Source: Phyllobacterium myrsinacearum
Lineage (GTDB): Bacteria; Pseudomonadota; Alphaproteobacteria; Rhizobiales; Rhizobiaceae
DNA length: 64,000 nucleotides
Assembly: GCF_002980555.1 (NCBI RefSeq)
Contig: NZ_PVBT01000001.1
Coordinates: 310,001-374,000 of the forward strand
Direction of reading: 5' to 3'
Every line of letters starts with the position of its first letter. Within the stretch, counting starts at the first letter, position 1. Shown one piece after another: positions 54,077 through 63,540 of the stretch. The position numbers and the translations under genes were made by a program. The notes beneath the pieces are model-generated. The model was given only the letters and a program-made list of their open reading frames with translations, had not been told where the DNA came from and searched no databases.

Positions 54077-54380
54077 TCACGGACCTCAGAACGGCGAGTT
54101 CATATTTCCCTATGCTATTTTTATTGCGTTCGGCATTGGTTAATTTGCTTACCATTTTTTATAATAGTTACCAATGTCTTTATGGTTGTATGGTTTATGC
54201 CTGAGTAATATGAAGTTATTTGTATGAAATTCTGTAATTTCTCTGCGTTTAATGCGAATTGAATATGAATATTCAAATATAAAAGATCGCGCCGATGTCT
54301 TATATTATTAAATTCATGTAAGAATCAAAGTCGTTTCTATGTATAAAGCGGGCGTTTTTGCCAGCTGCGTGGCGGATCAT
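54077..54380. other. AT-rich 304-bp gap
   Basis: No gene. The stretch 54105-54350 is strongly A/T-rich compared with its neighbours (for example AATATGAATATTCAAATATAA near 54262). It probably holds the GGDEF-EAL promoter and ends near the ArsR stop. No clear binding motif was found. Confidence 0.5.
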
Positions 54381-54710
54381 TCAAGAGGTCCATTCTGCCA
54401 CGTTGTTCTTGCTCCGGACAGCGAGAATTGCCGGCAGGAGGCCCGGAAAAACCTCGGCCAGTTCATCGTCGCGCAATTCGTTGATCCGCGAGGTGCCGTC
54501 GTTGCGTGTCTTGATGATCCCGGCTTCCCGCAGCACGCGGAAATGATGCGACATGCTGGATTTCGGGCGCCCGTTCTCAAGCGCGGCACAGGTTGCCTCG
54601 CCCTCGCGGGCCAGTTGCCGGACAATCGACAGACGGATGGGGTCGCTCAGTGCATAGAGCACGGACTCAAGCTGCACTTCGGTGATCTGGGGATGGCGAT
54701 ATTCTCTCAT
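54381..54710 (-). CDS. ArsR-family HTH repressor
   Basis: 109 aa. The winged HTH is VLYALSDPIRLSIVRQLARE, then RPKSSMSHHFRVLREAGIIK. The metal-site cysteines of ArsR/SmtB (CVC) are absent; there is only one Cys in helix 3 (GEATCAAL). It therefore probably senses an organic or redox signal. The start MREYRHP is 7 nt after AGGA. It is divergent from the old-yellow-enzyme gene and probably represses it. Confidence 0.9.
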   Translation of the reverse strand: MREYRHPQITEVQLESVLYALSDPIRLSIVRQLAREGEATCAALENGRPKSSMSHHFRVLREAGIIKTRNDGTSRINELRDDELAEVFPGLLPAILAVRSKNNVAEWTS

Positions 54711-54723
54711 GCACATGTCCTAG

Positions 54724-54772
54724 CACAAAATTTTGTGTATTGCTATTGTTCGAATAATATCGAACTATCGAA
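54724..54772. promoter_or_regulatory. Operator region between arsR-like and OYE genes
   Basis: A perfect 14-bp palindrome CACAAAATTTTGTG lies at 54724-54737. An inverted repeat TTCGA-ATAATA-TCGAA lies at 54749-54764, with a further TCGAA at 54768-54772. All sit between the divergent starts. Confidence 0.6.
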
Positions 54773-54820
54773 ATGAAAGCGGACCCGAATGTCTGCGGCA
54801 CCCCATCTTGGAGTAAACAT

Positions 54821-55918
54821 ATGGCCTCTCTATTCGACCCCTTCACCTTGAAGGATGTGACATTGCGCAACCGAATCGCCGTCTCCCCCATGTGCCAGTA
54901 TTCGGCAAATGACGGCGTGATCAATGACTGGCATCACGTCCATCTCGGCGGATTGGCGCGCGGCGGTTCCGGACTGGTGATTGTCGAGGCCACCGCTGTG
55001 TCGCCGGAAGGCCGGATCACTCCGGGTTGCGCAGGACTGTGGAATGATGAACAGGCCAAGGCATTCGCACCGGCGGTTCAAACCATCAAGAATGCCGGCG
55101 CCGTTCCGGGCATCCAGATTGCCCATGCCGGGCGCAAGGCCAGCGCGAACCGGCCATGGGAAGGCGATGACCATATTGCGGACGATGATCCGCGCGGCTG
55201 GGAAACCATTGCCCCTTCGGCTATTGCCTATGGCGGCGGGCTGTCGAAGGTTCCGCGTGAAATGACCAAGACCGATATCGAGCGGGTAAAGCAGGCCTTT
55301 GTCGACAGCGCCAAGCGGGCGCTCTCGGTCGGGTTCGAATGGCTCGAACTGCATTTTGCCCATGGCTATCTCGCCCAGAGTTTTCTGTCCGGGCATTCCA
55401 ACAAGCGTACCGACGAATATGGCGGCAGTTTTGAGAACCGCAGCCGGTTCCTGATCGAAACGGTTCAGGCCGTGCGGGCCGTCTGGCCGGACAACCTGCC
55501 GCTGACCGCGCGCCTCGGTGTCATTGAGTATGACGGACAGGACGAGAAGACCCTCAGCGAAGCCATAGAACTTGTCAAACTGCTGAAGGCCAATGGGCTC
55601 GACTTCATCGATGTCAGCATGGGCTTTTCTCTCGGCAAGACCAACATTCCATGGGGGCCGGCTTTCCTTGGGCCTGTTGCGGAACGTGTCCGCCGCGAAA
55701 CCGGCCTGCCAGCCTCGACATCCTGGTACATCAGCACCCCGCATGAGGCGGATGGTCTTATCCGCGATGGAAAGGTCGATCTTGTCATGCTGGCCCGTCC
55801 GCTGCTGACCGATCCGCACTGGCCGTTCCGCGCCGCCAAGGAACTGGGCGTCGAGAAGGCGGCCTGGGTTCTGCCTTCACCGTACGCCCATTGGCTGGAA
55901 CGCTATCGGGCTGCCTGA
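54821..55918 (+). CDS. NADH:flavin oxidoreductase (old yellow enzyme, NamA/XenA type)
   Basis: 365-aa FMN enzyme with a TIM-barrel fold. Typical motifs are LRNRIAVSPMCQYSANDG (Cys near FMN), GIQIAHAGRKAS, the substrate-binding pair in LELHFAHGYLAQSFLSGHSN (His-x-x-His replaced by HFAH), GGSFENRSRFLIE and LVMLARPLLTDPHWP. It reduces activated alkenes and electrophiles using NAD(P)H. The ATG at 54821 has GGAG 8 nt upstream; the upstream in-frame ATG at 54773 lies in the operator region. An ArsR repressor gene is divergent, suggesting electrophile-induced control. Confidence 0.92.
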   Translation: MASLFDPFTLKDVTLRNRIAVSPMCQYSANDGVINDWHHVHLGGLARGGSGLVIVEATAVSPEGRITPGCAGLWNDEQAKAFAPAVQTIKNAGAVPGIQIAHAGRKASANRPWEGDDHIADDDPRGWETIAPSAIAYGGGLSKVPREMTKTDIERVKQAFVDSAKRALSVGFEWLELHFAHGYLAQSFLSGHSNKRTDEYGGSFENRSRFLIETVQAVRAVWPDNLPLTARLGVIEYDGQDEKTLSEAIELVKLLKANGLDFIDVSMGFSLGKTNIPWGPAFLGPVAERVRRETGLPASTSWYISTPHEADGLIRDGKVDLVMLARPLLTDPHWPFRAAKELGVEKAAWVLPSPYAHWLERYRAA

Positions 55919-56129
55919 GCGCTACGGGTCAATACCGTGGAGCCGGGAATGGAATTCTCCGTACCCGGCCCCATCGCTGCCTGACTGGCATAAAGTGGGG
56001 CGTTGCGCAGCGCTTTTAGCATGGGATTTCCCGAATGCGCTGAAATAAGCAACGGCCTGCGTATTCCCTCTTTGCAACTTCTCCTAGTGTTCAGGGTGAT
56101 CATTCCGCACCAACACGAGGACGAAAACC

Positions 56130-57437
56130 ATGGCAGTCCATTTGCATCCCGAGACCATCGCCCTGCATGCCGGCTGGCGGGCGGATCCCGCAACCGGCGC
56201 CGTGGCTGTGCCAATCTACCAGACCACCTCCTACCAGTTCCGCGATACGGAACACGCCGCCAATCTCTTCGCGTTGAAGGAACTCGGCAATATCTACACG
56301 CGTATCGGCAACCCGACCACCGATGTCCTGGAGAAGCGTGTTGCCGCGCTCGATGGCGGTATCGCTGCGCTGGCGGTGTCGTCGGGGCAGGCGGCGTCTG
56401 CCCTTGCCATCCAGAATCTTGCGCGGGCTGGCGACAATATCGTCAGTTCCACCGATCTCTATGGCGGCACATGGAACCTCTTCGCCAATACGCTGAAGGA
56501 TCAGGGCATCGAGGTGCGGTTTGTTGACCCCCGAGACCCCGAAGCGTTTCGCCGGGCCACGGACGAGCGGACCCGCGCCTATTACGCGGAAACGCTGCCC
56601 AATCCGAAACTCACCGTGTTTCCCATTGCTGAAGTGGCTGCCATCGGGCGCGAATATGGCATTCCGCTGATCGTCGACAATACGGCGGCGCCGCTGATCG
56701 CGCGTCCCTTGCAGCACGGCGCTGCCATTGTCGTCTACTCGACCACCAAATATCTCGGCGGCCACGGCACCTCCATCGGCGGCATCATCGTTGATGGCGG
56801 CCAGTTTGACTGGGAGAAATTCCCGCAGCGCCAGCCAGCGCTGAACACACCCGATCCAAGCTATCACGGCGCGGTCTGGACCGAAGCGGTGAAACCCATC
56901 GGACCCGTCGCCTATATCATCAAGGCGCGCGTCACGCTGCTGCGCGACCTTGGTGCGGCGCTGTCGCCCTTCAATGCCTTCCAGACCATTCAAGGCATCG
57001 AGACGCTGTCGCTGCGCCTTGAGCGTCATGTCGAGAATGCGCAGAAGGTTGCCGAGTTCCTGGCCAAGCGTCCGGAGATCGCCAAGGTCATCCATCCATC
57101 GCAGCAGAGCGGTCTTGATCGTGAACGGGCGGAAAAGTATCTTTCGGGCAGTTTCGGCGGTCTGGTCGGTTTTGAGCTTAAAGGCGGTCTGCAGGCAGGA
57201 CGCAAATTCATCGAAGCGCTCGAACTCTTCTATCATGTGGCCAACATCGGCGATGTCCGCAGCCTCGCCATCCACCCGGCAACGACAACACACTCTCAGC
57301 TCTCACCGGACGAACAACGCGCGAGCGGCGTTTCCGAAGGCTATATCCGGCTCTCGGTCGGCATCGAACATATCGATGATATCCTCAACGATCTGGAGCG
57401 CGGCCTGAACGCATCGAAACTTGCACTCGCTGCCTGA
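56130..57437 (+). CDS. metY: O-acetylhomoserine sulfhydrylase (MetY)
   Basis: 435-aa PLP enzyme of the Cys/Met-metabolism family. It makes homocysteine from O-acetylhomoserine and sulfide. Motifs are YQTTSYQFRDTEHAANLFAL, YTRIGNPTTDVLEKRVAALD, SSGQAASALAIQNL, LIVDNTAAPLIARPLQ, PLP-lysine STTKYLGGHGTSIGG, and HPATTTHSQLSPDEQ with GYIRLSVGIEH. The length fits MetY rather than MetB/MetC (about 390). GAGGAC precedes the ATG. A hairpin (57487-57513) follows. It is placed upstream of the methionine importer, so both serve methionine supply. Confidence 0.93.
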   Translation: MAVHLHPETIALHAGWRADPATGAVAVPIYQTTSYQFRDTEHAANLFALKELGNIYTRIGNPTTDVLEKRVAALDGGIAALAVSSGQAASALAIQNLARAGDNIVSSTDLYGGTWNLFANTLKDQGIEVRFVDPRDPEAFRRATDERTRAYYAETLPNPKLTVFPIAEVAAIGREYGIPLIVDNTAAPLIARPLQHGAAIVVYSTTKYLGGHGTSIGGIIVDGGQFDWEKFPQRQPALNTPDPSYHGAVWTEAVKPIGPVAYIIKARVTLLRDLGAALSPFNAFQTIQGIETLSLRLERHVENAQKVAEFLAKRPEIAKVIHPSQQSGLDRERAEKYLSGSFGGLVGFELKGGLQAGRKFIEALELFYHVANIGDVRSLAIHPATTTHSQLSPDEQRASGVSEGYIRLSVGIEHIDDILNDLERGLNASKLALAA

Positions 57438-57486
57438 AACCCAGGGTTGGTTGGAATCATCGATTAAATGTTGTAAGTTCTGGAGT

Positions 57487-57513
57487 GAGAGGCGGGCTTT
57501 CGCCCACCTCTCA
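57487..57513. terminator. Hairpin between metY and the minus-strand small ORF
   Basis: Inverted repeat GAGAGGcGGGC / GCCCaCCTCTC with a TTTC loop. It lies 49 bp past the metY stop and 5 bp past the stop of the convergent small ORF. It has no T run on either strand. Confidence 0.5.
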
Positions 57514-57517
57514 TGGT

Positions 57518-57607
57518 CTAGTTCGAGAATTGAATCCGGACTATCAGCTGCCAGCCGGTCCGGGTTCTTTTCGCGACTAGCGTGATGCTAGCCGGCAAAT
57601 TCCGCAT
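57518..57607 (-). CDS. Basic 29-residue ORF with near-perfect ribosome site
   Basis: ORF MRNLPASITLVAKRTRTGWQ... of 29 codons ending in TAG. GGAGGTGATCT directly precedes it, almost the full anti-SD complement, with 6 nt between GGAGG and ATG. The peptide is basic and unlike any protein I recognise. It follows a predicted structured RNA (57622-57706). It could be a leader peptide, a small protein, or part of a dispersed repeat. There is no computational conservation evidence here. Confidence 0.4.
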   Translation of the reverse strand: MRNLPASITLVAKRTRTGWQLIVRIQFSN

Positions 57608-57621
57608 AGATCACCTCCAGT

Positions 57622-57706
57622 TTTGAGAGCAAGGCCATTGCCGTGGTCGGGGAGGCCCATCTCCCCGATACACCGGCTGGCTCGGTGTGTCTGCTTCGCC
57701 CTCAAA
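57622..57706 (-). ncRNA. Candidate multi-branch structured RNA leader
   Basis: On the minus strand a 9-bp closing helix (TTTGAGGGC at 57706-57698 with GCTCTCAAA at 57630-57622, one G-U) encloses two perfect hairpins: ACACCG/CGGTGT (57670-57688) and CGGGGAG/CTCCCCG (57648-57667). The closing helix ends 3 nt before the GGAGG of the small ORF. On the plus strand the G-U becomes an A-C mismatch, so the fold favours minus-strand transcription. CCTCC in one hairpin could pair with the ribosome site. Confidence 0.4.
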
Positions 57707-57796
57707 TGGATCGCGTGTGAAACGCCTGTTCAATTCATTGCCCGTTTTCACAGAGCACCGCTAGAAATGCAGAGTTGAATCATTTGAGGTAAGTGG

Positions 57797-57825
57797 TTGT
57801 TTTAAATAGGAATTTGCAACTATAG
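57797..57825 (+). promoter_or_regulatory. Putative metNIQ promoter
   Basis: TTGTTT at 57797-57802, a 17-nt spacer, and CTATAG at 57820-57825. The -10 is close to the alphaproteobacterial CTATAT form. It lies 171 bp before the metN start. Confidence 0.4.
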
Positions 57826-57995
57826 TCGAATGCGCTTGGCGTGATCTTGACGAATAGTTTCGGCTGCCGGCCGATGAACCCGAGATTTCCACCATCGAAA
57901 ATGTTCATGCTTGCCCGTAAGCCCTATCGAAAAGTCGACCAGATCGGTATAGACGGTCGCAAACAGACAACAGGGCGGCTGCACGGGCGGCGCAA

Positions 57996-59120
57996 ATGGT
58001 TATGACGGTTGTGACACGAAAGACAGGAGAAGCGGCGGGAGCGGCTGCGGGCGACGGATTGGCCAAGGCAGCTGACCCGATGGTGGCGTTTGAAGGCGTT
58101 TCCAAGCGCTTTGCGGCAGGACGCACCAGCGCGGAGGTTGCTGCGCTCGATGGCGTCGATCTGATTGTCCCGCGCGGTTCCGTCACTGGCATTATCGGCC
58201 GGTCCGGTGCGGGCAAGTCCACCCTGATCCGCCTGGTCAACGGACTGGAAAAGCCGACGAGCGGCCGCGTCGTTGTTGATGGGGTGAATATTGCCGGGCT
58301 CGATGAAAAGAAGCTGCGCGATGTGCGCCGCTCCATCGGCATGATCTTCCAGCATTTCAATCTGCTCGCGTCGCGAACAGCGTTCGACAATATCGCCCTG
58401 CCGCTGGAGATTGCCGGTATCGACAGGCCGACCATTGAAAAGCGCGTGACACCGCTGCTTGATCTTGTCGGGCTGTCGGACAAGCGCGATCGCTATCCCT
58501 CGGAATTATCAGGCGGGCAGAAGCAGCGCATCGGCATCGCGCGGGCTCTGGCAACGGAACCGAAACTGCTTTTGTCGGATGAAGCGACGTCGGCACTCGA
58601 CCCGGAAACAACCCGCTCGATCCTGGCCTTGCTCAAGACCATCAACAAGGAACTTGGCCTTACGGTTCTCCTGATCACCCATGAAATGGAAGTGATCAAG
58701 ACCATCGCCGATCACGTGGCGGTTATCGATGGCGGGCGCATCGTCGAACAGGGTCCCACCTTCGACGTGTTCACCGGGCATACCCATGCGACCACCCGCT
58801 CGCTCCTTGGCGGACTGGCGGGCCTGCATTTGCCGGAGTTCCTCACACGGCAGATGGTGGAGAAGCCGGAACCGGGCCTGCGGACGATCCTGCGCATCAT
58901 CTTCAAGGGCGAGAATGCGACGGAGCCCATGCTGGCGCGGCTCGGCAGCGATCTCGGCATCGAGGTCAACATTATGGCCGGTGCGGTCGACGAGATTGCC
59001 GGGCGTCCCTTCGGCATGCTGGTTGTGTCCTTGCTTGCCGATGAAGCGAAGATAACCCACGCCCGAAGCTTTCTTGCCGATCACGGCCTGTCATCGGAGG
59101 TTGTCGGCTATGTCCGCTGA
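57996..59120 (+). CDS. metN: Methionine ABC importer ATP-binding protein MetN
   Basis: 374 aa. Walker A is [20 protein letters not shown], the Q-loop [20 protein letters not shown], the signature [16 protein letters not shown], and Walker [17 protein letters not shown]. The C-terminal NIL domain (about 300-374) binds methionine for feedback inhibition. The first 28 residues precede the conserved [11 protein letters not shown] and are not typical, so a start at 58080 is possible. No ribosome site decides between them. The stop overlaps metI by 11 bp. It is first of metNIQ. Confidence 0.94.
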   Translation: MVMTVVTRKTGEAAGAAAGDGLAKAADPMVAFEGVSKRFAAGRTSAEVAALDGVDLIVPRGSVTGIIGRSGAGKSTLIRLVNGLEKPTSGRVVVDGVNIAGLDEKKLRDVRRSIGMIFQHFNLLASRTAFDNIALPLEIAGIDRPTIEKRVTPLLDLVGLSDKRDRYPSELSGGQKQRIGIARALATEPKLLLSDEATSALDPETTRSILALLKTINKELGLTVLLITHEMEVIKTIADHVAVIDGGRIVEQGPTFDVFTGHTHATTRSLLGGLAGLHLPEFLTRQMVEKPEPGLRTILRIIFKGENATEPMLARLGSDLGIEVNIMAGAVDEIAGRPFGMLVVSLLADEAKITHARSFLADHGLSSEVVGYVR

Positions 59121-59775
59121 TATTTTTGCACTGCTGGTGAAATCCACGGGCCAGACGTTGTATATGGTCGCCGTGGCGGGCCTGATCGGTTCGCTGTTCG
59201 GCATTCCGCTCGGTGTTTTTCTGGCGACCAGCGGGCGCGGCGAGCTTTTTGCCGCGCCGTCGGTCAACAAGGTGCTCGGCCTTGTCGTCAACGCGGCCCG
59301 CTCGACGCCCTTCATCATTCTGGTCGTCGCCATCATTCCCTTTACACGCATGATTGCCGGAACCTCGATCGGGACCACCGCCGCGATTGTGCCGCTGACC
59401 ATTGCAACCATTCCCTTCATCGCACGTCTGGTTGAATCGGCAATCCGCGAGGTCGATCCGGGATTGACCGAGGCTGCCCGCGCGATGGGCGCAAGTCCCG
59501 CCCAGATCGTGTTCAAGGTTCTGCTGGCGGAAGCGCGTCCCGGCATCACGTCGGCCCTGACGCTCACCATTGTCAGCCTGATCGGCTATTCAGCCATGGT
59601 CGGTGCCGTTGGCGGTGGCGGGCTTGGCGATCTCGGCATCCGCTACGGCTATCAGCGCTTCATGCCGGATGTGATGGCCATCGTGGTTCTGGTGCTGATC
59701 GTGCTCGTTCAACTCGTCCAGAGCGCCGGTGACCGGCTGGCGCGGCAGTTCGATAAGCGCATCCGTCCCCGCTGA
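59110..59775 (+). CDS. metI: Methionine ABC importer permease MetI
   Basis: 221 aa with five predicted membrane helices. The EAA loop is [20 protein letters not shown]; also present are [20 protein letters not shown] and [21 protein letters not shown]. The ATG at 59110 follows GGAGG at 8 nt and lies inside the end of metN. It forms the channel with MetN and receives methionine from MetQ. Confidence 0.94.
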   Translation: MSADIFALLVKSTGQTLYMVAVAGLIGSLFGIPLGVFLATSGRGELFAAPSVNKVLGLVVNAARSTPFIILVVAIIPFTRMIAGTSIGTTAAIVPLTIATIPFIARLVESAIREVDPGLTEAARAMGASPAQIVFKVLLAEARPGITSALTLTIVSLIGYSAMVGAVGGGGLGDLGIRYGYQRFMPDVMAIVVLVLIVLVQLVQSAGDRLARQFDKRIRPR

Positions 59776-59805
59776 GAACAGTTCAAGGTAAAACAGGAGA
59801 CTACA

Positions 59806-60588
59806 ATGTTGAAGAAAATCCTCGCCACCGCCGCGCTGGCGGCCATCCTGAGCGCGACAAGCGCTCTGGCCGAAACGATCAAGATCGGCGTGACGCCGGG
59901 CGAACACGCCCAGATCATGGAAAAGGTCAAGGAAATCGCCAAGCCGAAGGGCCTCGATATCGAGATTTTCGAATTTTCCGACTATGTCGTGCCGAACCAG
60001 GCGCTGAACGATGGCGAGCTTGACGCCAACTCGTTCCAGCACAAGCCCTATCTCGACAACCAGATCGCCGACCGCAAGTTCGATCTCGTTGATGTCGCCA
60101 ACACCGTGAATTTCCCGATGGGCGTTTATTCGAAGAAGGTGAAGAGCTTCGATGCGCTGGCCGACGGCGCCACGATTGCCATTCCGAACGATCCGACCAA
60201 TGGCGGTCGTGCGCTGCTGATCCTTGCCGACAAGGGCGTGATCAAGCTGAAGGAAGGTTCAGGCCTCAAGGTAACGCTCGCGGACATCGTCGAAAACAAG
60301 AAGAACTTCAAGTTCGTTGAGCTTGACGCCGCCCAGCTGCCGCGTTCCATCGACGATGTGGATGCCGCTGCCATCAACACCAATTACGCGCTTGAGGCCG
60401 GTCTTGATCCGATGAAGGACCCGATCCTGAAGGAAGGTGAAAAGGCGCCTTACGTCAACCTGATCGCCGTGCGCAAGGCCGACAAGGACAAGCCCTGGGT
60501 CAAGACGCTGATCGAATCCTACCATTCCGATCCGGTCAAGCAGTTCATCCTCGACAAGTACAAGGGTGCGGCTGTTCCAGCCTGGTAA
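59806..60588 (+). CDS. metQ: Methionine-binding periplasmic protein MetQ (NlpA family)
   Basis: 260 aa. The signal peptide MLKKILATAALAAILSATSALA is not a lipoprotein type (no lipobox Cys). The core matches MetQ: IKIGVTPGEHAQIMEKVKEI, YVVPNQALNDGELDANSFQH, ATIAIPNDPTNGGRALLIL, and AAAINTNYALEAG. It is last gene of metNIQ, 30 bp after metI. A hairpin follows at 60599-60630. Confidence 0.95.
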   Translation: MLKKILATAALAAILSATSALAETIKIGVTPGEHAQIMEKVKEIAKPKGLDIEIFEFSDYVVPNQALNDGELDANSFQHKPYLDNQIADRKFDLVDVANTVNFPMGVYSKKVKSFDALADGATIAIPNDPTNGGRALLILADKGVIKLKEGSGLKVTLADIVENKKNFKFVELDAAQLPRSIDDVDAAAINTNYALEAGLDPMKDPILKEGEKAPYVNLIAVRKADKDKPWVKTLIESYHSDPVKQFILDKYKGAAVPAW

Positions 60589-60598
60589 TCGGCACTTT

Positions 60599-60630
60599 CA
60601 CGCCCCTTCACCGGTGGGTGGAGGGGCGTG
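60599..60630. terminator. Hairpin between convergent metQ and ugpC
   Basis: CACGCCCCT / AGGGGCGTG outer 9-bp stem, extended inward by CACC/GGTG pairing around a short loop. It has no T run. It lies in the 59-bp gap between the two stops. Confidence 0.55.
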
Positions 60631-60647
60631 GTATGCTTTGAATGTCT

Positions 60648-61718
60648 TCAGATGCGTTTGCCGTTGCCGCCGAAAAGATGCAGCTTTTCCTTGGGGATGA
60701 TCACCCTGAGATGATCGTCGGGTTGGGAGACGGAGCGGCCGGCAACCCGCACGACAACCCGCTCCCCGCCGATGATGCCATAGACATAGCTTTCCGCGCC
60801 GACCGGCTCGACACCGAGCACTTTCAGGTCGAGCAGCAGGCCGCCAATGTGGCTTTCCGTTCCTGTGGCAACCTCCAGATCTTCCGGACGGAACCCGATG
60901 ATCGCGTCTTTATCGGATACGACGATACCTTGAGCACCGATCCGCGTGCCGTCTTTCAGGATCAGGCCGGATTCATCCGCCGTGACCGGAATGAGGTTCA
61001 TGGGCGGGGCGCCGATGAAGCTGGCAACGAATGTGCTGGCAGGCTTTTCGTAGATATCGAGCGGCGCGCCGATCTGCTCGACCGCACCGGCATTCATCAC
61101 CACGAGAATATCGGCGAGCGTCATGGCCTCCAGCTGGTCGTGGGTGACATAAACGCTGGTCACGCCGAGCTGGCGCTGCAGATTCTTGATTTCCACCCGC
61201 ATCTGGCCGCGCAGCTTGGCGTCAAGGTTGGACAGCGGTTCGTCGAAGAGGAACACTTTCGGGTTGCGCACGATGGCGCGGCCCATGGCGACGCGCTGAC
61301 GCTGGCCGCCTGAAAGCTCGCGCGGGCGGCGTTCGAGCAGATGCGTCAGCTCCAGCGTTGCCGCGGCCTCGCGCACACGCTTGTCGATCTGATCCTTCGG
61401 CATGCCGCGGTTGCGCAGGCCGTAGGCCATGTTGTCATAGACCTTCATGTGCGGATAGAGCGCATAGTTCTGGAAGACCATGGCGATGTCGCGCTCGGCA
61501 GGGCCGAGATCGTTGACCACCTTGTCGTCGATCTCAACGGTGCCGCCGGTGATGGATTCCAGTCCCGCGATCATGCGCAGCAAGGTGGACTTGCCGCAGC
61601 CCGATGGGCCGACAAGCACGCACAAGGCGCCGTCCTTGATGTCGATGTCGACGCCTTTGACCGCCTCGACACCCCCGGCATAGACCTTGCGGACATTTGT
61701 AAGTTCAACACTTGCCAT
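60648..61718 (-). CDS. ugpC: sn-Glycerol-3-phosphate ABC importer ATPase UgpC
   Basis: 356 aa. Walker A is [18 protein letters not shown], the Q-loop [20 protein letters not shown], the signature [15 protein letters not shown], Walker [14 protein letters not shown], and the H-loop [14 protein letters not shown]. The C-terminal TOBE part is GFRPEDLEV. The UgpC identity comes from the ugpB-A-E-C order. The start overlaps no neighbour; it is 6 bp after ugpE. Confidence 0.93.
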   Translation of the reverse strand: MASVELTNVRKVYAGGVEAVKGVDIDIKDGALCVLVGPSGCGKSTLLRMIAGLESITGGTVEIDDKVVNDLGPAERDIAMVFQNYALYPHMKVYDNMAYGLRNRGMPKDQIDKRVREAAATLELTHLLERRPRELSGGQRQRVAMGRAIVRNPKVFLFDEPLSNLDAKLRGQMRVEIKNLQRQLGVTSVYVTHDQLEAMTLADILVVMNAGAVEQIGAPLDIYEKPASTFVASFIGAPPMNLIPVTADESGLILKDGTRIGAQGIVVSDKDAIIGFRPEDLEVATGTESHIGGLLLDLKVLGVEPVGAESYVYGIIGGERVVVRVAGRSVSQPDDHLRVIIPKEKLHLFGGNGKRI

Positions 61719-61724
61719 ATGGGA

Positions 61725-62573
61725 TCATTTCTCCGTTTCGACCAGGCCGCGCACGAACCAGCGTTGCATCAGCACAACGACGAGGATCGGGGGGAGGATG
61801 GCCAGAATGCAGGTCACCATCACCAGATGCCATTCGGTGTCGGCATCGGCGAAGGAAATCATTTTGCGCAGACCGATGACAATGGTCGTCATGTCGTTGC
61901 GGTTTGTCATCAGCAGCGGCCAGAGATACTGGGTCCAGCCGTAAATGAAGAGGATGACGAACAGCGCTGCGATGTTGGTTTTGGACAGGGGCAGGAGGAT
62001 GTCCTTGAAAAAACGCCATGGGCCCGCACCGTCGACGCGTGCCGCTTCCACCAGTTCGCCGGGTATGGTCATGAAGAACTGCCGGAACAAGAGCGTTGCT
62101 GTGGCCGACGCCATCAGCGGAACCGTCAGGCCGGTATAGGTATCGATGAGGCCGAGGTCGACCATGACCTTGTAGGTCGGCAGGATGCGCACTTCGACCG
62201 GCAGCATCAGGGTGATGAAGATCAGCCAGAAGAAGACCATGCGGCCGGGAAAGCGGAAGAACACGATGGCATAGGCCGAGAGGATCGAAATGATGATCTT
62301 GCCGACGGCAATCGCCAGCGCCATGATCGTGCTGTTGATGAGCAGGCGGCCGACACTCACGCCGCCGATACGGCCGATGCCGCCGAAAAGTGCCGTTGTA
62401 TAATTTTCCCAGAAATGTCCGCCGGGCAGCAGCGATAGCGGCGGCCGCATGATGTCCTGCAGCGACTGGGTCGAGGCGACGAAGGCGTAGTAGATCGGGA
62501 AGGCCACGATCAGAATGCCGACAATCAGGATGATGTGGGCGACGAGACGGCCGATGGGATTGTTCTGGATCAT
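61725..62573 (-). CDS. ugpE: sn-Glycerol-3-phosphate ABC importer permease UgpE
   Basis: 282 aa with six predicted membrane helices. UgpE/MalG-type EAA loop: PGELVEAARVDGAGPWRFFK with ILLPLSKTNIAALFVI. The N terminus MIQNNPIGRLVAHIILIVG and GWTQYLWPLLMTNRNDMTTI are typical of UgpE. GAGGAG precedes the ATG. It pairs with UgpA encoded 11 bp upstream. Confidence 0.93.
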   Translation of the reverse strand: MIQNNPIGRLVAHIILIVGILIVAFPIYYAFVASTQSLQDIMRPPLSLLPGGHFWENYTTALFGGIGRIGGVSVGRLLINSTIMALAIAVGKIIISILSAYAIVFFRFPGRMVFFWLIFITLMLPVEVRILPTYKVMVDLGLIDTYTGLTVPLMASATATLLFRQFFMTIPGELVEAARVDGAGPWRFFKDILLPLSKTNIAALFVILFIYGWTQYLWPLLMTNRNDMTTIVIGLRKMISFADADTEWHLVMVTCILAILPPILVVVLMQRWFVRGLVETEK

Positions 62574-62584
62574 CTCTGCGCTCC

Positions 62585-63475
62585 TCAGCCGTAATGGACT
62601 TTGCGTTCGACGTAACGGAACTGGATCGCCGTCAAGCCGATGACGATGACCATGAGGATCACGGACTGCGCGGCGGAGTCGCCGAGGATCAGGTTGACGA
62701 AACCGTCATTGTAAACCTTGTAGACCAAGGTCTCCGTCGCCTTGCCGGGGCCGCCGCCGGTGACGGCATGAATGATGCCGAACGTGTCGAAGAACGCGTA
62801 GACGGTGTTGACGACCAGTAGGAAGAACGTGGTCGGGGCAAGCAGCGGGAAAATGATGGTCCAGAAGCGCTTGGTTTCGCCGGCGCCGTCAATGGCCGCT
62901 GCTTCAATCAGTGATTTGGGAATGGACTGCAGTCCGGCAACGAAGAACAGGAAATTGTAGCTGATCTGCTTCCATGCGGCGGCTGCAACCACCAGCAGCA
63001 TGGCCTGGTTGCTGTTGAGCAGCGGGTCCCAATTGTAGCCGGCGGAGCGGATCATATAGGCGAAGGTGCCCATCGAGGGATTGAACAGGAACAGCCAGAG
63101 CATGCCGGCAATGGCCGGGGCCACGGCGTAGGGCCAGATCATCAGGGTGCGGTAGACGCCTTTGCCGCGGATGACCTTGTCGGCCATGACGGCAAACAGC
63201 AGCGCGAAGCCCATGGCGATGACTGCCGTTGCAATGGAGAAGACAATCGTGACCTGCAGCGAGTTCAGGTAGTTGGGATCGCTCAGGATGCGCTTGAAAT
63301 TGCCGAGGCCCACGAACTGGGTCGACAGGCCGAACGGATCCTCGCGCAGCACCGACTGGCGGATCGCCTGGGATGCGGGCCAGTAGAAAAAGACAATCGT
63401 AATGGCAAGCTGCGGTGCCAGCAGCAGGTAGGGCAGGACCTTGTTCGGAAAAGTGACGCGCGTTGACGATGCCAT
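62585..63475 (-). CDS. ugpA: sn-Glycerol-3-phosphate ABC importer permease UgpA
   Basis: 296 aa with six helices. EAA loop: [20 protein letters not shown] with [36 protein letters not shown] and [20 protein letters not shown] are typical of UgpA. The start MASSTRV (63475) follows AGAGGGG; the upstream in-frame codon at 63508 precedes that site and is rejected. It is 65 bp after the ugpB stop. Confidence 0.93.
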   Translation of the reverse strand: MASSTRVTFPNKVLPYLLLAPQLAITIVFFYWPASQAIRQSVLREDPFGLSTQFVGLGNFKRILSDPNYLNSLQVTIVFSIATAVIAMGFALLFAVMADKVIRGKGVYRTLMIWPYAVAPAIAGMLWLFLFNPSMGTFAYMIRSAGYNWDPLLNSNQAMLLVVAAAAWKQISYNFLFFVAGLQSIPKSLIEAAAIDGAGETKRFWTIIFPLLAPTTFFLLVVNTVYAFFDTFGIIHAVTGGGPGKATETLVYKVYNDGFVNLILGDSAAQSVILMVIVIGLTAIQFRYVERKVHYG

Positions 63476-63540
63476 GATTGCCCCTCTTGAAAAGAAACCC
63501 GTCCGCATGCCATGCGGACGGGGCGTTCATGAACCGGCTC

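Noticed and set aside
51821-54208. 795-codon plus-strand frame
   Set aside because: Antisense to the GGDEF-EAL gene, whose motifs are unambiguous.
56000-56129. SAM riboswitch before metY
   Set aside because: I looked for the SAM-II pattern known from alphaproteobacterial met genes and found no matching pseudoknot arms; a covariance-model search would be needed to exclude it.
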